Below, piece after piece: positions 46,572-55,859 of a stretch of DNA of 64,000 bases. The stretch covers positions 35,228 to 99,227 of the forward strand of contig JAHBVK010000017.1 in assembly GCA_019637555.1 (NCBI GenBank), given 5' to 3'. Position 1 is the stretch's first letter, and every line of letters starts with the position of its first letter. The stretch comes from Anaerolineae bacterium. GTDB lineage: Bacteria; Chloroflexota; Anaerolineae; Aggregatilineales; UBA2796. Made by a program: the position numbers and the translations under genes. A model generated the notes under the pieces. It searched no databases and was not told the DNA's origin. It saw only the letters and a list, made by a program, of their open reading frames with translations.

Positions 46572-47687
46572 ATGTTCAGCTCTATCTATCAGGGTAAAAA
46601 AGTACTGGTCACGGGGAATACTGGGTTCAAGGGTAGCTGGTTGACGGTCTGGCTGCTCAGTCTGGGCGCGGATGTCTACGGTCTTTCTGACGGCGTGCCC
46701 TCTGATCCAGCCATGTTCGATGTGCTCGATCTGCGCCATCGCATCACCTACTTCGAGCGCGATGTCAGCGATCTGGATGCTGTCAAGAGTGTCGTGGACG
46801 AGGTGCAGCCGGATTTCATTTTCCACCTTGCCGCACAGCCAATCGTGCGTACTTCCTACGTCGATCCGGTAGCGACGTTGAAGATCAACATTTTGGGCAC
46901 GGCGCATATTCTGGAAGCGGCGCGGCAAGCTAACCGCCCTTGCAACATCGTGATGATCACCAGCGATAAAGCTTACGACAATGTGGAATGGGTCTGGGGC
47001 TACCGCGAGACAGATCGTTTGGGCGGCAAAGACCCCTACAGCGCCTCCAAAGGGGCGGCAGAACTGGTGATCAAGACATATTACCATTCCTATTTTAAGC
47101 TGCCTGAGTCTAAGGTTCGCGTCGTTTCCGTACGCGCTGGCAATGTGGTCGGCGGTGGCGATTGGGCGGCTAATCGGCTGGTGCCTGACTGTTTCCGTCA
47201 GTGGGGCATCGGACGCTCCGTTGAGATCCGCGAACCGGAAGCCACACGTCCGTGGCAGCACGTGATGGAAGCGCTGGGCGGTTATCTGCGCTTAGGACAG
47301 CAGCTCCATGAGCGACCAGAATTGAACGGTGAATCCTATAATTTTGGTCCGAATATGGAGGAGAATTTCTCGGTACGTGCCTTACTAGAGGCGCTACGCA
47401 ATCATTGGGAGTTCGACAGCATAGAGGAGCCAGTCCATTATGTGGAAAATAAGAGTTTCCATGAGGCAGGATTGCTCAAACTGAACTGCGATAAAGCCCT
47501 GTTCGATCTAAAGTGGCGAACGATACTCTCCATTGACGAGTTGGCTCGACTAACCGCAAGCTGGTACTTCCATTTCTACCGCAACCCCAACTGCGATATG
47601 TTTGCACTCACGCGGGATCAACTTGAAGAGTACACGCTGCTGGCTGCCGAACGCCATGCGGTGTGGACTGATGCCGTGAGCAAATAG
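46572..47687 (+). CDS. rfbG: CDP-glucose 4,6-dehydratase
   Basis: 371 residues from ATG 46572, chosen because GGAGGG (46559-46564) lies seven bases before it. Short-chain dehydrogenase/epimerase fold: NAD motif VTGNTGFKGSW, the family-specific TSDKAYDNVEWVWGYRETDRLGGKDPYSASK with catalytic Tyr and Lys, and RAGNVVGGGDWA. It makes CDP-4-keto-6-deoxyglucose for dideoxy- or branched sugars of surface glycans. The usual partners (glucose-1-phosphate cytidylyltransferase, later enzymes) are not here, so it is an isolated copy. Confidence 0.94.
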   Translation: MFSSIYQGKKVLVTGNTGFKGSWLTVWLLSLGADVYGLSDGVPSDPAMFDVLDLRHRITYFERDVSDLDAVKSVVDEVQPDFIFHLAAQPIVRTSYVDPVATLKINILGTAHILEAARQANRPCNIVMITSDKAYDNVEWVWGYRETDRLGGKDPYSASKGAAELVIKTYYHSYFKLPESKVRVVSVRAGNVVGGGDWAANRLVPDCFRQWGIGRSVEIREPEATRPWQHVMEALGGYLRLGQQLHERPELNGESYNFGPNMEENFSVRALLEALRNHWEFDSIEEPVHYVENKSFHEAGLLKLNCDKALFDLKWRTILSIDELARLTASWYFHFYRNPNCDMFALTRDQLEEYTLLAAERHAVWTDAVSK

Positions 47688-47892
47688 CACATAACAAACA
47701 GCGCAGGGGATGGAGTGGAGGACACGGTAAACCGCGCCATCCTATCAGCCATCCCCCTGCGGCGGTCTTGATCTTAGGCGTACAGCGACTCCGTTTGTAA
47801 ATTCTCCTCAACAAGGTTGGCATCGCTGCATTAAAATGCTAAATTGTGGTTGTAATAAATTCCGTTGTTTCTTCAATAGAACGCTATTGCTA

Positions 47893-48099
47893 ATGGATCA
47901 ATTTCCACTCTTAGACTTTGACAATCTCATGGCGGCAATCTTGTGCCTCGATCTACTCATCACAATGGCAAAAAGCAATGTACTCAACGCCGCCGACGAG
48001 CTAGAGCGCCGCGAGCTAAATCAAATTGTTACCGATTTTGCACGGCTGAAAGCTGAACTGGAAGATGGCATCAAGTATTCGCCAAACTTCTTGAGTTGA
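47893..48099 (+). CDS. Possible small protein
   Basis: 68 residues from ATG 47893 (87 from 47836). Two helices can be imagined: a hydrophobic one (FDNLMAAILCLDLLITMAK) and a charged one (AADELERRELNQIVTDFARLKAELEDG). There is no clear ribosome-binding site. The balanced composition makes it better than a random frame, but the gene is uncertain and no family is recognised. Confidence 0.35.
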   Translation: MDQFPLLDFDNLMAAILCLDLLITMAKSNVLNAADELERRELNQIVTDFARLKAELEDGIKYSPNFLS

Positions 48100-48179
48100 G
48101 CAGAATGCCACCTTCAGCGAGCGGGCAACGCTAGTTAAGCTTGCTTCAACGCGCCAGACAGCCTTGTATCCAGTTCAGC

Positions 48180-48290
48180 ATCTGAGAAGTGCCCGGAGCT
48201 TACTCTGCCGGGCTGAAATAGTAATGCTTAGCGCCGTTTACGGCGCTATGTGCTTGTAGACGGATGTTTCAACGTCCGTGGTTCGCCGTC
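48180..48290. repeat. Dispersed palindromes before the histidine kinase gene
   Basis: GCCCGGAGCTTACTCTGCCGGGC-like, AGCGCCG-TTTA-CGGCGCT (about 48231-48248) and ACGGATGTTTCAACGTCCGT (about 48260) palindromes. The rest of 48100-48564 shows nothing else that I can name. Confidence 0.6.
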
Positions 48291-48564
48291 CTACCTGACA
48301 GTGCTAGCATTAAGCAATCGCAGGGTAACGTATCCGGTGCAGGATGAACCTGAAGCTTTGATCGGCGTCTCTGATTCAGCAGAGTTGCCGCATGTTACAA
48401 CCGCGTCTATGCCCCTCGTGTCTAGTCAGTTTGCCAGCCATCAATGACATAAAGCCAACCGACGAGTCTGGAGACACGGCTGCGGCATATACTTCGCTGC
48501 CCCATCGCAAGGTAGAGGAGATGATTTACAATAAGGAGATCATAGCAATAGGGAACTACGATTC

Positions 48565-49944
48565 TTGGAACTCGCTGAGAAGGTGTGGCGACAGGCATAT
48601 CCCTTAGTGCTGCTCACGGCGGTGACCAGCATCTGTTGGCTGCTGCGCGAAAACCTGACTTTCGCCAACTTCACCATGATCTACATCCTACTTATCTTGT
48701 TGCTGGCGATCCAGCGCGGGACGTGGGTGGCGCTGTATATCTCGTTCATTAGCTTTCTGTGCCTCAACTTCTTTTTGGTACAGCCGTACTACACCTTTCT
48801 CGTGGCGGATACGCGCGAAGTGCTTGACCTGGTTGTCTTTTTGCTCGGCGCTGCCATCGTTGGGCAGTTGGCGGCGCGTGCCCGCCAGCAGACGCGGATC
48901 GCCCGCCAGCGTGCCTATGAACAGGAGATGCTCTACCGCCTAACTGGTGCATTTAACCAGTTGACCACCAGCGAGGGGGTTTCTGCCGCCTTGATGAAAG
49001 TGCTAGCAGCGGATTTCGGGGCACGTCAGGCAAGTATTCTGGCGGGATCGGAGCAGCCATCTGAGTCAGATGAGACGGTGCAATATTTGCCGCTGCAAGC
49101 AGAAGGCAAACGCTACGGCACACTGCGGCTGGTCTTTGACTCGCCGCCGACTGCGGAGAAACGGCGCTTACTGAATACCTGCACTTCACAGGCGGCGATG
49201 GCACTCGATAGAATTGAACTAGCAGAACAAGCGCGCAAAAGTCATCAGTTCGAGGAAGCGGATCGGCTCAAGACGGCAATCTTGCACTCGGTCTCGCACG
49301 ATCTGCGGACGCCGATCACCATTATCAAGACGTCCGCCAACAACTTACGCAGCATCAGCGATCAGCTTTCCGCACCGGAGCGGATCGAACTGACGGAAAC
49401 CATCGAACATGAGGCGGATCAACTGAATCGGCTGGTGGGCAATCTGCTGGATATGTCGCGCTTGCAGGCGGGCGCGTTGACCTTGCACCTAGAAGCGAAC
49501 TCCGTTGAGGAAATCGTCGGCGATGTAGCGGCGACGCTCTACCAGCGGCTGAACAAGCAGCGTTTACACCTCGATTTTCCCGACGATCTGCCGCTGGTGT
49601 CCTGCGATTACGTGTTGATGCGGCAGGTTTTTAGCAACCTGATCGAGAATGCGCTGCGCTACGAGCCAGAAGATCGCCAGATCGAGCTGCGTGCCAGCGC
49701 GAACGCCGATCATCTGGAGGTGCTGATCATCAATCACGGTGAACCGATCCCCGTCAACGAACGGGAACGCATCATGGAGCCGTTTTATCATGGCGCGAAA
49801 GGGCAGATCGGCTTAGGCTTGCCCATCGCCAAAGGGATCATCGAGGCGCATCAGGGCAAATTGAGAGTCGAAGATACCCCCGGCGGCGGTGCAACCTTCA
49901 TCATCGCGCTGCCGCTGGCGAAGGAGAGCAGTTATGTCAATTAG
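48565..49944 (+). CDS. KdpD-like sensor histidine kinase without the KdpD N-terminal domain
   Basis: About 459 residues; TTG 48565 is the best start I can see, since no ATG is available upstream in frame, so the start is uncertain. DUF4118-type membrane region with about four transmembrane segments (12-105), a GAF-like region (about 130-215), the phosphoacceptor SVSHDLRTPI (His 245) and the ATPase domain with NLIENALRY and GLGLPIAKG. E. coli-type KdpD has in addition an N-terminal KdpD and USP domain, missing here. Its response regulator follows with an 11-base overlap, so a K+ or osmotic stimulus is plausible. Confidence 0.9.
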   Translation: MELAEKVWRQAYPLVLLTAVTSICWLLRENLTFANFTMIYILLILLLAIQRGTWVALYISFISFLCLNFFLVQPYYTFLVADTREVLDLVVFLLGAAIVGQLAARARQQTRIARQRAYEQEMLYRLTGAFNQLTTSEGVSAALMKVLAADFGARQASILAGSEQPSESDETVQYLPLQAEGKRYGTLRLVFDSPPTAEKRRLLNTCTSQAAMALDRIELAEQARKSHQFEEADRLKTAILHSVSHDLRTPITIIKTSANNLRSISDQLSAPERIELTETIEHEADQLNRLVGNLLDMSRLQAGALTLHLEANSVEEIVGDVAATLYQRLNKQRLHLDFPDDLPLVSCDYVLMRQVFSNLIENALRYEPEDRQIELRASANADHLEVLIINHGEPIPVNERERIMEPFYHGAKGQIGLGLPIAKGIIEAHQGKLRVEDTPGGGATFIIALPLAKESSYVN

Positions 49945-50632
49945 AATTCTGTTTGTGGACGACGAACCACAAATTCGTAAACAACTAAAGATCGGTTTGA
50001 GCGCCTCCGGCTACGAAGTGCTGACTGCCGTCAATGGCGATGATGCCTTGATCATCGCGGCGCAGCAGCAGCTAGACATGATCCTGCTGGATATCTCGCT
50101 TGGCGTTGAACCCGATGGCATCGAAGTTTGCAAGCGTCTGCGTGAATGGTCGAAGGTGCCGGTGATCATGGTCTCGGTCTATGACGAGGAAAAGACCAAA
50201 GTACTGGCGCTCAACGCGGGCGCTGACGATTACATCACCAAGCCCTTCGGCGTCGAAGAACTGAAGGCACGAATTCAGGCAGTGCTGCGGCGTACCAGCG
50301 TGAACACCGCAACCACGCCCAAAGGCGATCTACGCGTTGGCGATCTGTACATCAATCTGGTCAACCGCACCGTTGAGGTAGCCGGGGAAGAAGTACACCT
50401 AACGCCCAAAGAATACGAACTGCTGCGCTTGCTGGCGACGCATCCGGGCAAAGTGCTGACGCATCGCGCCATCCTCAACGCGGTCTGGGGTCCCGAATAC
50501 GGCGACATGGATCACTATGTGCGCGTGTTCGTCAACCAGATTCGCAAGAAGCTGCGCGAACAGCCCGAACGCAACATCCGCTACATCCTCAACGAACCGG
50601 GGATCGGCTACCGCTTCGTTAACTTCGATTAA
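49934..50632 (+). CDS. KdpE-like response regulator (OmpR family)
   Basis: 232 residues. ATG 49934 has AAGGAG at 49921-49926 and overlaps the kinase gene. Receiver: acidic pair Asp 9/10, phosphoacceptor Asp 53 in MILLDISLG, Lys in DYITKPFG. The winged helix has HLTPKEYELLRLLATHPGKVLTHRAILNAVWGPEYGDMDHYVRVFVNQIRKKL, matching KdpE (note the WGPEYG motif). Expected to bind DNA upstream of the following genes; GATCTTTAC is repeated at 50665-50673 and 50709-50717. Confidence 0.95.
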   Translation: MSIRILFVDDEPQIRKQLKIGLSASGYEVLTAVNGDDALIIAAQQQLDMILLDISLGVEPDGIEVCKRLREWSKVPVIMVSVYDEEKTKVLALNAGADDYITKPFGVEELKARIQAVLRRTSVNTATTPKGDLRVGDLYINLVNRTVEVAGEEVHLTPKEYELLRLLATHPGKVLTHRAILNAVWGPEYGDMDHYVRVFVNQIRKKLREQPERNIRYILNEPGIGYRFVNFD

Positions 50633-50775
50633 GGCAGCGACTACCGGAAGCTCTAGCATCGGGTGATCTTTACACGATATTGACGGCTTAGGGTCGCTGT
50701 CTTGTCACGATCTTTACGGGGGCGGACGTAGACTCATAACTGGACTGGGATTACGTCGCGGACTAGTGAACGGTT

Positions 50776-51243
50776 ATGAGCACGATATTAGTGCAGCTTT
50801 CGGAACGAACGTGGACATTGAGGGCGCTGCATCAGGCATGTGCGCTCGCCCGCCGAACGCGATCCACGCTGGTGCTATTGCATCTGATGCCTGTGACCAA
50901 CCCCTATCTGTTGGGCACGCCGTTAGCTGTCACGCCACCTAGCCGCGCCGAACTGAAGGAAATCCGCGAATTCGAGTTGATGGCGGAAGATTACGGCGTT
51001 GAAGTTACACGCCAACAGATGCAGTACGAGTCACTCGCTGGTGCGCTGCTGCAAGCCGCCGAGCAAACTCAGGCGATGGCGCTGTTTGCTGACCTGCCGC
51101 GATATGGTTTGCCTGTGTGGCATCAGCTTCAGCATTGGTATTTGCAGCGTGGCTTGAACTCGCTAAACTGCCGCTTGCTGACCCTCGGCAAACCCGACCA
51201 AGTGGATGAGTTAAACCTCTCCGTTAATTTGGGAATCCGCTAA
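50776..51243 (+). CDS. Universal-stress-protein-like protein
   Basis: 155 residues. It begins like a USP fold (TILVQLSERTWTLRALHQACALARRTRSTLVLLHLMP) but the C-terminal GxxGS nucleotide loop of ATP-binding USPs is not visible. Since the KdpD-like kinase lacks its built-in USP domain, this separate gene could supply an equivalent, and it sits between the regulator and a potassium-type transporter. That is inference from position. ATG 50776 has no strong ribosome-binding site. Confidence 0.65.
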   Translation: MSTILVQLSERTWTLRALHQACALARRTRSTLVLLHLMPVTNPYLLGTPLAVTPPSRAELKEIREFELMAEDYGVEVTRQQMQYESLAGALLQAAEQTQAMALFADLPRYGLPVWHQLQHWYLQRGLNSLNCRLLTLGKPDQVDELNLSVNLGIR

Positions 51244-51374
51244 AAGACGGCTGATTCTCCCTCATCTTGATCTTTTCTTTACGCCTCCTACGGGATCGCC
51301 TTACAACTTCTTGATACCTTTCTGATACTGTTAGGATGAGATCGTTGTTCAGGTGTACGTAAGCCTGCGGACCG

Positions 51375-51421
51375 AAAGCACACTCCACCGCTGAACTTCA
51401 AAGTGTGGGTGTGCTTTTTTG
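51375..51421 (+). terminator. Terminator or attenuator before the APC transporter
   Basis: AAAGCACAC (51375-51383) pairs with GTGTGCTTT (51409-51417), followed by TTT, giving a 9-bp stem around a 25-base loop. It stands 39 bases before the transporter start and so could either end the previous transcript or act as a conditional attenuator. Confidence 0.6.
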
Positions 51422-51459
51422 TGAGATCAACGGCAGACAATCGAGAATCATTGCTCAAC

Positions 51460-53445
51460 ATGCGAAAACTTAACATTGGTCACATCCTGATCGGCAAACC
51501 ACTAGCAACCAAAGATTTGCCGCATCAAGCAGTTAGTAAACGAGTGGGGTTAGCGGTCTTTGCTTCAGACGCGCTCTCCTCCACTGCCTACGCCACTCAA
51601 GAAATGCTGATCATCCTGTCGCTGGCTGGCGGCGGGGCGGCATTATTCGGGCTGTCGATCCCGCTGGCGATTGCTATCGCGGTGCTGCTAGTGATCGTCA
51701 CGCTGTCGTATCGGCAGACGATCTTCGCCTACCCCGGCGGTGGTGGCGCATACATCGTCGCTAGGGATAATCTGGGCGAACTTCCGGCGCAGATCGCGGG
51801 CGCGGCACTGCTCACCGACTATATCCTGACCGTCGCGGTCAGTATTTCGGCAGGTGTCGAGCAGATTACCTCCGGCTTTCAGGGCTTGATCCCCTTCCGC
51901 GTCGAGATCGCCGTTGGCATCATCATCCTGATGACCATCGTCAATCTACGCGGCGTCAAAGAAAGCGGTAACATCTTCGCCATCCCCACCTACTTCTTTC
52001 TGGGGACGATGTTCCTGACGCTGGGCATCGGCTTTATCAAGTTCATCACGGGTACGCTGCCCACCGTTGAGGGCGTAGAAGTGCTGCGCCACTCGGTTGC
52101 CGAGCCGCTGACCCTGTTCCTGATCTTGCGTGCCTTCTCCAGCGGATGTACCGCGCTGACTGGCATCGAGGCGATCTCTAACGGCATCACTGCCTTCGAG
52201 CAGCCGCGCAGCCGCAACGCCGCGATCACGCTGGTGTGGATGAGCAGCATCCTGATCACGCTGTTCCTCGGCATCACCTTCCTCGCCCATCAGATCGTCG
52301 CACAGCCGAGCGAAGTCGAAACGGTGATCTCGCAGTTGGGACGAACCATCTTCGGGGATGGCAGCGTTCTGTACTATTTGCTGCTGGCTGGTACCGCGCT
52401 GATCCTGTTGATGGCAGCGAACACCAGTTACGCCGATTTTCCGCGCTTGGCGGCGCTGCATGCTGGTGACGGCTTCCTGCCGCGCCAGTTAACCTATCGC
52501 GGTGGACGGTTGGTCTTTGCGTGGGGCATCATGGTGCTGGCAATCGTCGCCTCGCTGCTGGTGATCCTCGCCAGAGCGAGCACTACCGCTCTGATCCCCT
52601 TGTACGCGGTGGGTGTATTCCTCAGCTTCACCATCTCGCAAACTGGTATGGTTGTGCGCCTGCTCAAAGTGGGCAAACTGAAACCCGGCGAGAAGATTCA
52701 GGGGCTAGAAACGGCGCTGGAATACGATCCGCACTGGAAGAAGCATCTAGCGATCAGTGCTATCGGCGCGGTCTGCACCTTCATCGTGCTGATCATCTTC
52801 GCCGTCACCAAGTTCGCTAGCGGCGCGTGGTTCGTGGTTGTGCTGATCCCTGTGCTGGTGTTCATCTTCTTCCGCATCCATCACCACTACAAGGAAGTGG
52901 CGCACAGCCTGAGTTTGCAGGGCACACGTCCCGACATCCATAAGCGGCAGGTACGCACGCTGATCCTTGTCGATGATGTTCACGCGGGTACGGCGCTGAT
53001 GGTCAACTTCGCCAAGTCGCTGGATCATCCGTGGCAAGCGATCCACGTCGCTGTCAGCCCTGAAAAGTCGGAGATCGTCACCCGTAAATGGGCAGAACGC
53101 ATTGGTGAAGGCGAGTTGATCATTGAACAGTCGCCTTACCGTCTGCTCACCGAACCGATCATCAACCGCATCGAGATGATCCAGAGTGAAACACCGGGCT
53201 GCTTCGTCCATATCATCATGGGGCAGTTGGTGATGGATAACTTCCTGGAGCAGGCGTTACATCAGAACAGCGCCTTCATCTTCAACATTGCCCTCAGCCA
53301 TATGGAGCGCGTGGTGGTGACCAGTGTGCCGTACCAGATTCACCACCATAGTGAGCAGTCGGTGCTGCAGGAAGCGCTAGAGACAGAAGAGCCTGTCGGC
53401 GCGTGGGCGGAGAGTGTGGCGCGGCAGAGCGTGCCGCAGAACTGA
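51460..53445 (+). CDS. APC-family permease, KimA-like (potassium uptake?)
   Basis: 661 residues from ATG 51460. The N-terminal part has about 12 hydrophobic segments with the APC signature SDALSSTAYATQEML and FAYPGGGGAYIVARDNLG, matching the family containing the B. subtilis K+ importer KimA. The last ~180 residues are cytoplasmic and have a USP-like beginning (VRTLILVDDVHAGTALMVNFAKSL). Location after a KdpDE-like system supports potassium transport, but an amino-acid substrate is not excluded. A terminator-like hairpin lies in its leader and a strong one follows. Confidence 0.9.
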   Translation: MRKLNIGHILIGKPLATKDLPHQAVSKRVGLAVFASDALSSTAYATQEMLIILSLAGGGAALFGLSIPLAIAIAVLLVIVTLSYRQTIFAYPGGGGAYIVARDNLGELPAQIAGAALLTDYILTVAVSISAGVEQITSGFQGLIPFRVEIAVGIIILMTIVNLRGVKESGNIFAIPTYFFLGTMFLTLGIGFIKFITGTLPTVEGVEVLRHSVAEPLTLFLILRAFSSGCTALTGIEAISNGITAFEQPRSRNAAITLVWMSSILITLFLGITFLAHQIVAQPSEVETVISQLGRTIFGDGSVLYYLLLAGTALILLMAANTSYADFPRLAALHAGDGFLPRQLTYRGGRLVFAWGIMVLAIVASLLVILARASTTALIPLYAVGVFLSFTISQTGMVVRLLKVGKLKPGEKIQGLETALEYDPHWKKHLAISAIGAVCTFIVLIIFAVTKFASGAWFVVVLIPVLVFIFFRIHHHYKEVAHSLSLQGTRPDIHKRQVRTLILVDDVHAGTALMVNFAKSLDHPWQAIHVAVSPEKSEIVTRKWAERIGEGELIIEQSPYRLLTEPIINRIEMIQSETPGCFVHIIMGQLVMDNFLEQALHQNSAFIFNIALSHMERVVVTSVPYQIHHHSEQSVLQEALETEEPVGAWAESVARQSVPQN

Positions 53446-53457
53446 TCAGCATGATGC

Positions 53458-53486
53458 ACGGGCGTGTAGAATTACACGCCCGTTTT
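53458..53486 (+). terminator. Rho-independent terminator
   Basis: Perfect 11-bp stem ACGGGCGTGTA/TACACGCCCGT (53458-53468, 53473-53483) with loop GAAT and TTT after it, 13 bases past the transporter stop. Confidence 0.88.
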
Positions 53487-53519
53487 GATTCAGGGAATCG
53501 TAGTGATCTATTCGCGGCG

Positions 53520-53640
53520 CTAAAGCACCCTGCGGAAACAAGGTGCTATGCTAGCTACAGTTTGCTCTTTTCCTAACCCATTTCAATGGGTTTCCAGTGT
53601 GTTGTAGCCGCAGGTTTCAACCTTTGGTCTACTTCTTCGC
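53520..53640. repeat. Dispersed palindromes between convergent genes
   Basis: GCGCTAAAGCACC, AACCCATTTCAATGGGTTT (about 53576-53594), GTTGTAGCCGCAGGTTTCAACCTTTGGTCTAC: members of the family at 29229 and 34382. Confidence 0.7.
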
Positions 53641-53653
53641 TGGCTCTAGCCCC

Positions 53654-54538
53654 TCACCGATTCACCGCGCCCGATGTCAGCCCGTTGTAGATGTACTTCT
53701 GCAAAAAGATGAAGATGATCAGCGTGGGCATGATCGTGATCACAATGCCCGCGCAGATCACTTCCCAGTGCGCGTTGAACGGTCCGATGAACCTGAATAA
53801 CGAGGTCGAGATCGTGCCTAAGCCCTTCGCTGGCATGTACAGGAACGGCGTGTAGAAATCGTTGTAGATCGCCACCCCTCGGATGATCAGCACCGTCGCA
53901 ATCGCAGGCGTTAGCAGCGGCAAGATCACCCGCCAGTAGACGCCGAGGAAAGACGCGCCATCGATCAGCGCCGCTTCGTCCAGTTCACGCGGGATGCCGT
54001 TCAGGAACTGCAAGAAGATGTAGACCGAGATCACATCCGTGCCCAAGTTCAGGATGATGTTCGAGCCGATCTTGTTGAACAGCCCCAAGCCGCTGATGAT
54101 CTGAAAAGTGGCGACCTGCGTCGAGACGCCGGGGATCAGCGCCGCCAGCAGAAACAACGAGGAGATCAGCGCATTCAGCCGGAAGTTAAAGCGACTCAAC
54201 ACATACGCCGTCATCGTGCCGATCAGGATCGTGCCAGTGCAGGAGAAGAACAGGATGATCGAGGTATTGACGAAACCCTGCACCATCAAGCCGTCGGTGA
54301 AGGCTTCGCTGTAGTTTTGCAGATTCAGGAAACTGTTGGGCAGCGAAAAGACGGGCGTGCTGTAAAACTCTTGCGTATTCTTGAACGATCCCAAGAAGAT
54401 AAACAGCAGCGGCACGATCATCACCGCGCAGCCCAACAGCAGCGATCCGTACTTGAGCGTGGTCACTACGATGTTGCTCAATGAGGGAAGGGGAGTGCTG
54501 TGGCTCGTTTGCCGGATCGCAGATGACTCGACGTTCAT
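53654..54538 (-). CDS. Sugar ABC transporter permease (MalG type)
   Basis: 294 residues with six hydrophobic segments. The EAA loop LDEAALIDGASFLGVYWRVILPLLTPAIATV, which docks on the ATPase, is intact. The start ATG overlaps the stop of the MalF-type gene by four bases (ATGA). No MalK-type ATPase is encoded here; such systems often share one encoded elsewhere. Typical CUT1 importer organisation: lacI, binding protein, MalF, MalG. Confidence 0.95.
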   Translation of the reverse strand: MNVESSAIRQTSHSTPLPSLSNIVVTTLKYGSLLLGCAVMIVPLLFIFLGSFKNTQEFYSTPVFSLPNSFLNLQNYSEAFTDGLMVQGFVNTSIILFFSCTGTILIGTMTAYVLSRFNFRLNALISSLFLLAALIPGVSTQVATFQIISGLGLFNKIGSNIILNLGTDVISVYIFLQFLNGIPRELDEAALIDGASFLGVYWRVILPLLTPAIATVLIIRGVAIYNDFYTPFLYMPAKGLGTISTSLFRFIGPFNAHWEVICAGIVITIMPTLIIFIFLQKYIYNGLTSGAVNR

Positions 54539-55473
54539 AACTTTTGCGTCTCCTCTTTCTCGTTCAGCAGCACATTCTGGATGATCGTGACGATCACGAT
54601 GAGCACCAGCAAGACGATTGCCATCGCTGACGCCAACCCTACTTTGTTCAGCTTGAACGCCGTGTTCACTGTCTGAATCACGAAGGTGGAACTGCCGTTC
54701 ATGCCGTTGGTCATCACGTAGGGGATTTCAAATACGCTCAACGCGCCGCGCACCGCCAGAATCGCGCTCAGGGCGAAGATCGGGCGGATTCCCGGCATGA
54801 TGATGTGGCGGAACTGCTGCCAGCGATCCGCGCCGTCGATCTCGCTCGCCTCGTAGATTTCGCTAGGGATCGATTGGATCGCGCCGACGAACATGACGAA
54901 ATTGAAGCCCATGTAACGCCAGATCGATACCGCCGTCAGCGAGACGTTGATCAGACGGCGATCTCCCAACCACAGCGGCATACTATCGGGGTGGATGCCC
55001 AACAGCGAGAAGATGATCGAGTCCAAGCCGCCTTCTGGTCGGAAGAAGTACAGAAAGGTGAAGCCAATGGCAACGCCGTTGATCAGGCTGGGAAAGAACA
55101 ACACTGCTTTGAAGAAATTTTTGAAGCGAATTTTGAAACTGAGGATGGTGGCGAAATACAGCGCTAGCGCCAACTGCACAATCGCACCGATGAAATACAC
55201 GAAGCTGACGCTGAACACCGAGAAGTATTCCGGCTTCGTGAAGATGTCAAAGTAATTCTGCAAACCCACGTATTTATCAATCGAGCCGAAGCCATCCCAC
55301 TGCGTGAAGCTGTACAGAAACATGTTGATGGCAGGCAAATAGGTAAAGACCAGCAGAAGGATCAGTGGGCTTGCCAGAAATAGGATCGAGATCAACACCT
55401 TCTGGCGTTTATAAGTGAATAAGCTATCCCGCCTGCGTCCAGCGGGGGAAGGCGCAGCAAGTACATCTGCCAT
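54535..55473 (-). CDS. Sugar ABC transporter permease (MalF type)
   Basis: 312 residues, six hydrophobic segments, EAA loop EIYEASEIDGADRWQQFRHIIMPGIRPIFALS. ATG 55471-55473 has AGAGGA before it. Second permease of the CUT1 importer. The 386-base gap to the binding-protein gene contains a large repeat, so transcription from the binding-protein gene may be reduced before it reaches the permeases, a common way to make more binding protein than permease. Confidence 0.95.
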   Translation of the reverse strand: MADVLAAPSPAGRRRDSLFTYKRQKVLISILFLASPLILLLVFTYLPAINMFLYSFTQWDGFGSIDKYVGLQNYFDIFTKPEYFSVFSVSFVYFIGAIVQLALALYFATILSFKIRFKNFFKAVLFFPSLINGVAIGFTFLYFFRPEGGLDSIIFSLLGIHPDSMPLWLGDRRLINVSLTAVSIWRYMGFNFVMFVGAIQSIPSEIYEASEIDGADRWQQFRHIIMPGIRPIFALSAILAVRGALSVFEIPYVMTNGMNGSSTFVIQTVNTAFKLNKVGLASAMAIVLLVLIVIVTIIQNVLLNEKEETQKL

Positions 55474-55538
55474 TGTTTCCTCTTGGGGCGGGGCTAGTAA
55501 GGCGAAAATTCGGGCATTTCCCAGTCTTGATCACTGTT

Positions 55539-55632
55539 CCCTCACCCCAACCCCTCTCCCGCAAGCGGGAGAAGGGCTAATTCCTACTCTCCCTCTAGCA
55601 GCTTGCGGCTAGAGGGGGTTGGGGGGTGAGGG
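55539..55632. repeat. Large CCTCACCCC hairpin with two inner stems
   Basis: CCCTCACCCCAACCCC (55539-55554) pairs with GGGGTTGGGGGGTGAGGG (55615-55632) and encloses TCTCCCG-CAAG-GGGAGA and CCCTCTAGC/GCTAGAGGG (55591-55599, 55608-55616). It is the fullest copy of the family at 1512, 5887, 7259 and 14071 and lies inside the sugar-transport operon. The rest of 55474-55859 shows nothing else. Confidence 0.85.
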
Positions 55633-55859
55633 CAAGTAATACACACCCGCGGAAATTTACGCGCTCTACCTTGCCCGCAATATCATGTCAGGTAATACTT
55701 GGGATACTTTGATGCCCCGCTTAGTTCACTTCCACGTGTATCGGCGAAGCACCAAAGTATCTGTCAAGGTCGTCATTCTGAGCCTCGCTGCAACTTGGCT
55801 CAGGATGACGCGACTGCTCACTGATCCGACGGATCAGCAGTAGCACTAGTTCATCAGGA

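Noticed and set aside
51244..51459. Cyclic di-AMP (ydaO/kimA) riboswitch before the KimA-like gene
   Set aside because: The known conserved core could not be recognised by eye; only a terminator-like hairpin is supported.
55539..55632. Terminator between the binding-protein and permease genes
   Set aside because: Although it folds strongly, it has no U-tract and clearly belongs to a repeat family found between unrelated genes.
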